Part shown: one piece after another, positions 5,938 to 11,715 of the stretch
How positions within the stretch are numbered: position 1 is the first letter of the stretch
How the letters are laid out: every line of letters starts with the position of its first letter
DNA from: Clostridia bacterium BRH_c25
GTDB taxonomy: Bacteria; Bacillota_A; Clostridia; Lutisporales; Lutisporaceae
DNA length: 11,715 nt
Direction: 5' to 3'
Assembly (NCBI GenBank): GCA_001515955.1
Contig: LOES01000022.1
Span: 1 to 11,715 of the forward strand
Position numbers and translations under genes: made by a program
Notes under the pieces: generated by a model
Database searches by the model: none
Seen by the model: the letters and a program-made list of their open reading frames with translations, nothing else
Told to the model about the DNA's origin: nothing

Positions 5938-6831
5938 ATGCAGGCTACCAAGCATATAAAGAGAAGACTTAGAAAGGTAGTACTGTCAGTTGTGCTGCTT
6001 GCCATGGCTGTCGTGTTCCTATTCCCTCTTATACTGACTGTTACCAATTCTTTCATGAGTGAGCAGGAGATAGAAACCAGCTACAGTATGGTAACCTCAA
6101 GCAGCGGTGAGCAGGAAAGTGTCTTATCCGGGAAATATGCCAATGTAAAGTTGATACCGGATATGGTGACTTTGACACAATACTACACGGCTCTGATAAA
6201 GAGAACACAGTTCCTGATTAAGTTTTGGAACTCGCTGATAATTGTGGTTCCGATAATACTGGGGCAGATACTGGTCTCGTCCATGGCTGCATATGCATTT
6301 GCGAAGCTGGAGTTTATTTTCCGTGATAAGCTGTTCTTTACATATATCATCATCATGATGATGCCCTTCCAGGTCACGCTGGTTCCAAACTATATCATGG
6401 CCAGTGAGCTGGGGCTTGTAGGGAGCTATTGGTCCATCATACTGCCCGGAATATTCGGTACCTTTGGTGTATTCCTGATGAGACAGTTCATGATGTATAT
6501 TCCGGATGCATATGTAGAGTCTGCAAAGGTTGATGGAGCCAGCCAGCTCAGAATATTTTTCAGCATTATTCTGCCTATGTCGAAGACAGGGCTGGCAGCA
6601 CTTGCAATCCTGGTCTTCATAGACAACTGGAATATGGTGGAGCAGCCGTTGATATTCCTTCAGGATATAAATATGCATCCGCTGTCGACATACTTGTCCA
6701 GCATAAATAGTGGTGAAACGGGGATAGCTTTTGCCGCATCAACCATATATATGCTGCCGATGCTGCTGATCTTCCTATATGGCGAGAACTACCTGGTTCA
6801 AGGAATTCAGCTTTCAGGGCTTAAAGGTTGA
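5938..6831 (+). CDS. Carbohydrate ABC transporter permease (MalG/AraQ type)
   Basis: 297 residues from ATG 5938; AGGAGG at 5921-5926 lies inside the end of the previous gene, which suggests tight coupling (7-bp gap). The first span is at about 13-36 and there are roughly six spans in total. The EAA loop is at about 192-219: YVESAKVDGASQLRIFFSII, followed by LPMSKTGL. The C-terminus QGIQLSGLKG matches the usual ending of this subunit class. The loop between span 1 and span 2 (about 40-80) is somewhat long. It pairs with the upstream permease to form the heterodimeric channel. No ATPase is encoded beside it; in Gram-positive bacteria such importers often share an MsmX-type ATPase encoded elsewhere. 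Confidence 0.93.
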   Translation: MQATKHIKRRLRKVVLSVVLLAMAVVFLFPLILTVTNSFMSEQEIETSYSMVTSSSGEQESVLSGKYANVKLIPDMVTLTQYYTALIKRTQFLIKFWNSLIIVVPIILGQILVSSMAAYAFAKLEFIFRDKLFFTYIIIMMMPFQVTLVPNYIMASELGLVGSYWSIILPGIFGTFGVFLMRQFMMYIPDAYVESAKVDGASQLRIFFSIILPMSKTGLAALAILVFIDNWNMVEQPLIFLQDINMHPLSTYLSSINSGETGIAFAASTIYMLPMLLIFLYGENYLVQGIQLSGLKG

Positions 6832-6889
6832 GTTAATAATCACTGGAAACATAGATTATGGAAGATTGGATTGGAGGTAGGCACAGAGT

Positions 6890-8161
6890 ATGAGCGTATT
6901 AGATGATGCAAATATCAAGAGAAAAAAGCTGACAGGAAGAGCAACGGTTATTTTTCTTGTAATAATGTTTGTTTTGACTTTTTTTTCAAGAACTATAAAT
7001 AACTTTACACTGCCTAAGGTAACTTATGAAACCCCGGCAAACGGGGCATTGATCAAGGAAGTCACGGGTACAGGGAGTGTAGAAGCTAATATTACCCAGG
7101 AGCTGTATGTCAGCAGCAGTATGAAGGTAACTGGGGTCGCAGTTGAAGTAGGCGACGGCGTGAAACAGGGGCAGACCCTTATGACCCTAGATACAAGCGA
7201 TATAGAAAGTCAGCTGGAGGATGAGCAGGATAAATATGCTCAGAAAAAGCTGCAGCTTGAGGAGCTGATGGAGGCTGGTTCACCGGAAAGTCTGATGAGT
7301 TTGGATAAAGCGGTACAGGTTGCACGGCAGAATGTGGATAAAGCCCAGAAAAATTACGACAGCAGCAAGGTTTTGTTTGAAGCCGGTGCGATAACTTCAA
7401 TAAGTCTGGCTGACGCGGAAGCAGACCTGGAAAATGCCAAGCTGGACTATGAGATTGCAAAAAATAACAAGGATAAGGCAGTAAATGCGAACAAAAGGGA
7501 CATTGAAAGCACAAAGCTTGATATTAGTATGGCGGAGAGAAAGATAGCCGAGCTTACTAAAGAAATGAACATGAGCATAGTAACAGCCCCCTGTGACGGA
7601 GTAGTTACCGAGCTGTATTACTCAGAGGGTATGACGGCGAATGCTTCCCAACCGCTGTACAGAATTGCGGATACTACAGAAGGGTTCCAATTTGTAGCTA
7701 CGGTCAATACAAGTGCTGCAGCTTACCTTGAGTCCGGAGATGGGGCTGAGATAACCATAAATTCATTGAACGACAAAATGATACAGGGGAAAGTAAAACA
7801 AATCAGAGACAATCAACAGCAAATTGGCGTAAAGAAGGATGTCGTCATCGATATTCCGACCAATGGACTGGTTGGAGGAGAAAGCGGCACGGCAGACTTT
7901 AAGAAGAATATCGGATCTTATAAAACACTCGTATCCAATTCAGCCGTTGGACGGGACATCATCGGATATTTCGTATATGTGCTTAAAGAAAGAAAAGGTC
8001 CCCTGGGGAATGAATTTTATGTGCAAAAAGTCACAGTAAGCATCGGTGACTCAGACAACACAAAAACCGTGGTTCTTAGCGGTATAAACGCTATGGATAA
8101 GGTGATCTCAGACAGTGATAAGCCATTAGCCGACGGTTCGCCCGTTATGATCGCCAATTAA
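6890..8161 (+). CDS. HlyD/MacA-like efflux adaptor (membrane fusion) protein
   Basis: 423 residues from ATG 6890, with GGAGG at 6873-6877, 58 bp after the second permease. An N-terminal span at about 19-34 anchors it with the bulk outside the cell. The two halves of a biotinyl-lipoyl-like domain are at about 60-101 (TGSVEANI, then VEVGDGVKQGQTLMTLD) and 229-262 (SIVTAPCDGVVTELYYSEG). Between them an alpha-helical coiled-coil hairpin covers about 105-226, rich in Lys, Glu and Ala. A beta-barrel and membrane-proximal region make up 265-423. MacA/HlyD adaptors link an inner-membrane permease to export outside the membrane. Here the expected MacB-like partner follows at once, but no ATPase gene does. 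In a Gram-positive cell the partner in the wall is unclear. Confidence 0.88.
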   Translation: MSVLDDANIKRKKLTGRATVIFLVIMFVLTFFSRTINNFTLPKVTYETPANGALIKEVTGTGSVEANITQELYVSSSMKVTGVAVEVGDGVKQGQTLMTLDTSDIESQLEDEQDKYAQKKLQLEELMEAGSPESLMSLDKAVQVARQNVDKAQKNYDSSKVLFEAGAITSISLADAEADLENAKLDYEIAKNNKDKAVNANKRDIESTKLDISMAERKIAELTKEMNMSIVTAPCDGVVTELYYSEGMTANASQPLYRIADTTEGFQFVATVNTSAAAYLESGDGAEITINSLNDKMIQGKVKQIRDNQQQIGVKKDVVIDIPTNGLVGGESGTADFKKNIGSYKTLVSNSAVGRDIIGYFVYVLKERKGPLGNEFYVQKVTVSIGDSDNTKTVVLSGINAMDKVISDSDKPLADGSPVMIAN

Positions 8162-8170
8162 GGAGTTGGT

Positions 8171-9571
8171 ATGATGAAAAGACGAAAAGCTGTATGGGTT
8201 CTGACATTTTCCGGAATTTTACTGGTGCTTTCATTTATTATATTGGGCGGAGCATTGGTTGAGCAGTGTGTCCGGTTAAATGGCGCTTATTCCATGCAAA
8301 AGGTGCTGGTGTCCGGTAAAAACCAGGCAGACCCACAGGGGAAGAATTCTTTTTCAATTGATGATATAAAAAGACTTAAGAAAGAGCTTTCAATAAAGGA
8401 TATCAGTTATACTGCACGATCAGGTCTTGTTGACACTTCGATATCCAGTGGCAGTACAGCTTTTTCTGTCAGGCTGATAGGTACTGATTATATGTATCCG
8501 ACGTTTAGTGGTCTGAATTTGGAAGAAGGGAGCTTTATTACACAAAAACAGGAAGAAGAGGGGGTGATGGTTGCTATAATCGATGAGGAGCTGGCTTGGG
8601 ATATTTTTAGAACAAAGAATGCCACCGGCAAGACTATTGATATATTCGGTGCAGCCTTCAGAGTCATAGGAGTTATGGAAAAGGACGATTCAATCATAGG
8701 AAAATTGACGGATGACGGCCTGCGGTCGGTATACATACCTGCTTCGGTAATGCTGGAGCTGGATACAACGGCACATATTACCGATCTTCAGATAAAAACG
8801 GCCGATGCCAATACCCGGGATCAGAATACCACCGATGTTTCAGCTGCTATCAGGCAAATAGGCAAAAATCCTTCAAACTACAATATAAATGACTATAACC
8901 TTAAGCTTGCATTAATGAAGCAGAAGCCGCTTTTGTTGGTATTTATAATTGGAATTGCATCAATGCTCATGTTGTTGTCACATGTAAAAAACTTAATCAA
9001 AGAGATCTATTTTCTAATCAGAGATAGGTGTAAGGCAGATTATTTTTCAAATGTAATTAAACACAATCTGAAGGGAATAGGGCACTGCATCCTTGAAATG
9101 GCACTTTCACTAACGGGAATTGTGCTCATCTGGATAGGGATCAGATTCACACTTTATATTCCACCGCAGAATATTCCGGATGAGTTGATAAATATTTCTT
9201 ACTATTCGGATCTGATCAAAGCTGCTATTCAAGAAGGCATACAAAACAGGGGCTATGTAGCACCTCAGGCCGAGCTGATTTTTAACACAGTTAATATGCT
9301 GTTAAATGTACTTTTTTATATATCCGTTGTTTTGGGATTCTTGCTTCTGTATTCAGGTTTCAGGGAGCTTAAAATATTAAGCATGAATTCAAACAGGGTT
9401 ACGATTATTTTGGGTTCGTTATTCATTCTTTCTATTGGTATTTCGGCTGCGATGGCTTCTTGGTCCGGACTGCCTTTTATACTGGATGCAAAAAGCATCT
9501 TAGTAGCATGGGCGTTTATATATATAAATTTTATAATAAAAAGAAAGGAAAGTGATGTTAAAAATGTTTAA
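8171..9571 (+). CDS. MacB/FtsX-like ABC transporter permease without ATPase domain
   Basis: 466 residues from ATG 8171 (ATG 8174 is also possible), with AGGAG at 8161-8165 formed partly by the previous stop codon. Layout: span 1 at about 8-30; a large extracellular domain at about 31-250 of the MacB_PCD type, with VAIIDEELAWDIF, then ATGKTIDIFGAAFRVIGVME and SVYIPASV; then membrane segments near 253-272, 306-328, 373-396, 409-428 and 438-455. The usual MacB/FtsX permease has four spans, so the last two look like an addition. The cytoplasmic loop 273-305 is basic but lacks the typical REIGVLRAIG-like coupling sequence. It almost certainly works with the adaptor just upstream. The ATPase that would drive it is not in the window. 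Confidence 0.78.
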   Translation: MMKRRKAVWVLTFSGILLVLSFIILGGALVEQCVRLNGAYSMQKVLVSGKNQADPQGKNSFSIDDIKRLKKELSIKDISYTARSGLVDTSISSGSTAFSVRLIGTDYMYPTFSGLNLEEGSFITQKQEEEGVMVAIIDEELAWDIFRTKNATGKTIDIFGAAFRVIGVMEKDDSIIGKLTDDGLRSVYIPASVMLELDTTAHITDLQIKTADANTRDQNTTDVSAAIRQIGKNPSNYNINDYNLKLALMKQKPLLLVFIIGIASMLMLLSHVKNLIKEIYFLIRDRCKADYFSNVIKHNLKGIGHCILEMALSLTGIVLIWIGIRFTLYIPPQNIPDELINISYYSDLIKAAIQEGIQNRGYVAPQAELIFNTVNMLLNVLFYISVVLGFLLLYSGFRELKILSMNSNRVTIILGSLFILSIGISAAMASWSGLPFILDAKSILVAWAFIYINFIIKRKESDVKNV

Positions 9572-10994
9572 AAAAATTATTAGTCTGATACTCGCGGTGA
9601 TTCTTACAGTAAGTCTTGCTGCCTGCGGGCCGAAAAGCGAAAGTACCTCAGAGCAGGTAAGTCAGAGCGGGGACGGTACAGCGAAGAGCCAGGAGGTAAT
9701 CACCATTTCGGTTCCTGCGTCCAATAGACAGCTTGAAATGGCAATAAGTAGGTTCCAGAAGGAGCACCCTGAGTACAGGATAGATATACAGACATATCCA
9801 AGCAGCGATTATGAAACATATGTGAAAAACCTGAATACGCAGATACTATCCGGTAAGGGACCTGATATCATATCAGTTGCCGGGCTGCCCTGTGAGAACT
9901 ATATAGATAGGAATATACTGGCTGATATAGGTGAGCTGATGGCTAAAGACAGCAGCTTTGATATGAGCAAATATTATACCAATATCTTTGATGCAATGAA
10001 AACCAACGGCAGACTGTATGTTCTGCCCACGAGCTTTACCTTCAATGTTTTGATGGCGAACCAGGAGATCCTGGATCAGAGCTCAATAAAAATTGATGAC
10101 GGTCACTGGACGTGGAATGATTTCAAATCAGCCTCGGAGAAAGTGACTCAGAAGGAGGTCGCCGGTGCGGGTAACCGGGCGGCATTACCCGGCGTAAGCT
10201 CTATGGATATGCTGAACCTCTTTACCGACGGCAGCTACAGCAATTACATTAACGCTGATAATAAGAAAGCCAGCTTTACTTCCCAGGGCTTCATAGACCT
10301 GCTAAATACAGTGAAGGCTTTTGGTGATGAAAAGCTTGTCAACAGCAATGTTCAAACAGATATGGTTTCGGTGTTGGATGCTGCGGGCAGAGGATCGATA
10401 GTCTTCTATCCATGCAACATCGATGATTATTTTATGTACTGGTTTATGAAATCTGCACTTAATGACCATTTAAGCCTTTACAATATTCCTTCTGCAGGCA
10501 ATTCCGGTTCGAGGACCTTTACGACAAATTCGCTTTATGCCATAAACAAGAATTCCAAAAATACAGAAATAGCCTGGGAATTTTTGAAGGTGCTTTTATC
10601 CGATGAAATCCAATCACAGGCATTGCAGGAAGAGGGGTCGCAAGGGAAACCTGGAGCATCAGGCGGTATAGCCATTGGCGGTTTCCCAATAAACAGAACT
10701 GCACAGCTGCAGAAAGCACAGCTGGTTATAGATACATCAAAAGGCATGACAAGGAAAATAAAGTTGAAGTTGAATGGCCCCGGCGAGATTTCATTAAGCC
10801 CGGCAGCCATGACTCAAGCGGATATCGACTATATAAACAAGTTTATCTCAGAGTTGAATACTTATGCCAATGCAGATCCGAATATCGACAATATCATTCA
10901 GGATGAAGCAAAAGCGTTCTTCAACGGGGATAAATCAGCGGAAGAGACTGCAGAGCTGATACAGAGAAGGGCAAATACCTATCTTGGAGAATAG
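9555..10994 (+). CDS. Extracellular carbohydrate-binding lipoprotein of the ABC importer
   Basis: 479 residues from ATG 9555, with AAAGGA at 9544-9549; GTG 9552 is in frame and equally close. It overlaps the previous gene by 17 nt, suggesting translational coupling. A lipoprotein signal (basic MLKMFKK, hydrophobic core, lipobox LAAC with Cys at 24) is followed by a Ser/Gly/Gln-rich linker to about 47. The body is a family 1 solute-binding protein: ITISVPASNRQLEMAISRFQ, then the hallmark GKGPDIISVAG (100-110) and WTWNDF (186-191). The C-terminal helices DYINKFISELNTYANADP and an AEETAELIQRR segment are typical of clostridial and Paenibacillus sugar-binding lipoproteins. It captures the ligand outside the membrane for the permeases at 5067-6831. 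Its place after the adaptor/permease pair, not before the importer, is unusual. Confidence 0.92.
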   Translation: MLKMFKKIISLILAVILTVSLAACGPKSESTSEQVSQSGDGTAKSQEVITISVPASNRQLEMAISRFQKEHPEYRIDIQTYPSSDYETYVKNLNTQILSGKGPDIISVAGLPCENYIDRNILADIGELMAKDSSFDMSKYYTNIFDAMKTNGRLYVLPTSFTFNVLMANQEILDQSSIKIDDGHWTWNDFKSASEKVTQKEVAGAGNRAALPGVSSMDMLNLFTDGSYSNYINADNKKASFTSQGFIDLLNTVKAFGDEKLVNSNVQTDMVSVLDAAGRGSIVFYPCNIDDYFMYWFMKSALNDHLSLYNIPSAGNSGSRTFTTNSLYAINKNSKNTEIAWEFLKVLLSDEIQSQALQEEGSQGKPGASGGIAIGGFPINRTAQLQKAQLVIDTSKGMTRKIKLKLNGPGEISLSPAAMTQADIDYINKFISELNTYANADPNIDNIIQDEAKAFFNGDKSAEETAELIQRRANTYLGE

Positions 10995-11012
10995 GTAAGC
11001 CTCCGGTATAAT
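10984..11012 (+). promoter_or_regulatory. Candidate promoter after the binding-lipoprotein gene
   Basis: TATAAT at 11007-11012 is a perfect -10 box, with TTGGAG (10984-10989) 17 bp upstream as a weak -35 overlapping the end of the lipoprotein gene. It would drive the DUF624 gene, with the large repeat hairpin in its leader. An alternative is that the whole region is cotranscribed and the match is chance. Confidence 0.3.
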
Positions 11013-11040
11013 GTAAATAACAAAAACAAATGGGAGTGTC

Positions 11041-11151
11041 GCATTATTCAGTCACTAGTCTTTAGTTGCTAGTCGCTAGATTAGGGAAGGGCTTCGAAGG
11101 AATACCCTAATTCTAGAGACTAGCGACTCGTGACTCGTGACTGAAGAATGC
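11041..11151 (+). repeat. Large imperfect inverted repeat built of 7-nt AGTC-type units
   Basis: The left arm (11041-11086) and the reverse complement of the right arm (11105-11151) match at 39 of 46 positions with one extra base, around an 18-nt spacer that itself contains the palindrome CTTCGAAG. Both arms show a 7-nt rhythm: AGTCACT, AGTCTTT, AGTTGCT, AGTCGCT on the left and GACTAGC, GACTCGT, GACTCGT, GACTGAA on the right. Transcribed, it would fold into a hairpin of more than 40 bp between the lipoprotein gene and the DUF624 gene. It has no coding capacity and looks like a small dispersed repeat of the MITE or REP kind. No clear target-site duplication was found. Confidence 0.85.
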
Positions 11152-11163
11152 TGCGCATTCTTC
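11143..11163 (+). terminator. Perfect short hairpin overlapping the right arm, possible terminator or switch
   Basis: GAAGAATGC (11143-11151) pairs perfectly with GCATTCTTC (11155-11163) around a 3-nt loop, followed by TTATATA. The first arm is also the outermost part of the right arm of the large inverted repeat, so the two structures exclude each other there. The tail is T-rich but short, so it is a weak intrinsic terminator at best. Confidence 0.4.
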
Positions 11164-11203
11164 TTATATACCGCTGAATCCAGCAAGAAAGGATTGATCT
11201 CTC

Positions 11204-11715
11204 ATGGCGCCCCGGATTGTCATTTTCTTCAATATATTCCTGCGCAAGTTTTGGCATCTTGTCAAGCTGAATATGCTGTTCCTTTTATTCAATTTGCCTG
11301 CGGTGATAGTGATGCCTCTGGTTGCACAGTTTTTTCTGCCGATGCTGAATAAAAGCACAGTTATGACAGGCAATAGCATTTATGAATTGATGTTTTACTT
11401 TGCAGCCGGTGCTATCCTGGTATGTATACCGGTTGTGACAGCCGGCCCTGCACAGGCAGGCTTTACTTACATACTAAGGAATTTCTCCCGTGAAGAGCAT
11501 GCGTTTTTATGGGGGGATTTTAAGGAGCATGCCATTAAAAATGCAGGACAAAGCAGCCTCATATGTCTTATTGACCTGGTTGTGGTACTTATTATTGGAA
11601 TTGATATCAGCTTTTATATGAGAATAAGCGAAAAAAACATGCTTCAGACTGCAGCAACTTTTTTTGTCATAATATTTTTCATCATCTATGTGATGATGCA
11701 TATGTATATCTATCC
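11204..11715 (+). CDS. DUF624 (YesL-like) membrane protein, N-terminal part, runs off the window
   Basis: 170 residues are visible from ATG 11204; AAAGGA at 11188-11193 is the ribosome binding site and an in-frame TGA lies at 11195-11197. The N-terminal FFNIFLRKFWHLVKLNMLFL is the usual start of the first span. The hallmark VVTAGPAQAGFTYILRNFSR (78-97), followed by EEHAFLWGDFKEH, is the DUF624/YesL signature. Further spans are at about 117-136 and 150-166. The loop between the first span and the GPA motif is longer than in most YesL proteins, with an extra hydrophobic segment near 60-77. YesL-type genes usually lie in carbohydrate-uptake or pectin/glycan operons next to ABC importers, as here; their biochemical role is not known. 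The C-terminal remainder lies outside the window. Confidence 0.88.
   Translation, partial: MAPRIVIFFNIFLRKFWHLVKLNMLFLLFNLPAVIVMPLVAQFFLPMLNKSTVMTGNSIYELMFYFAAGAILVCIPVVTAGPAQAGFTYILRNFSREEHAFLWGDFKEHAIKNAGQSSLICLIDLVVVLIIGIDISFYMRISEKNMLQTAATFFVIIFFIIYVMMHMYIY

Noticed and set aside
6124..6678. 184-codon open frame on the - strand
   Set aside because: It lies fully inside the clear permease gene on the + strand, has no ribosome binding site and is rich in Tyr, His and Gln in a way typical of an antisense shadow.
11041..11151. CRISPR array, suggested by the tandem short units
   Set aside because: The units are 7 nt, degenerate and contiguous without spacers, and the two blocks are inverted relative to each other.
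11137..11352. 71-codon open frame on the + strand across the repeat and the DUF624 start
   Set aside because: It is out of frame with the recognisable DUF624 protein and begins inside the hairpin.

Overview
The window looks like a chromosomal segment from a Gram-positive, low-to-moderate-GC anaerobe of the Clostridia. The grounds are AT-rich codon use, AGGAGG-type ribosome binding sites, a Gram-positive lipoprotein signal, a DUF624/YesL-type protein and the type of carbohydrate ABC importer. I cannot name the species. All supported genes are on the + strand. I see no rRNA, tRNA, CRISPR array or intact transposase.

Left part (1-1500): a patchwork scar. It holds the end of a small membrane peptide, then an alpha/beta hydrolase whose last part, including the expected catalytic His, has been replaced in frame by the end of a RadC/JAB-domain protein. 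After that come a remnant of a GGDEF-domain C-terminus, an intact 55-residue helix-turn-helix protein of the mobile-element type, and unassigned coding scraps. This fits repeated insertion and deletion by integrative elements.

Middle part (1503-5066): an AraC-family regulator resembling the PchR/YbtA group is followed by a MATE multidrug-efflux transporter. Between them are a possible 37-codon ORF and a good terminator. An 811-bp stretch without a recognisable gene follows, with a hairpin after the MATE stop codon, weak promoter candidates, a possible 33-codon ORF, decayed-looking open segments and, just before the next operon, a strong 52-nt stem-loop.

Right part (5067-11715): one operon-like run combines the two membrane subunits and the binding lipoprotein of a carbohydrate ABC importer with a MacA/HlyD-like adaptor and a MacB/FtsX-like permease placed between them. 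No ATPase is encoded in the window for either transporter. A large imperfect hairpin of about 46-bp arms, built from 7-nt AGTC-type repeats, separates the binding-protein gene from a DUF624 (YesL-like) membrane protein that runs off the window. Gene order suggests that uptake of an extracellular glycan product is coupled to an ATPase-less adaptor/permease pair of unknown role. That hybrid locus and the heptad-repeat hairpin are the most interesting items here.
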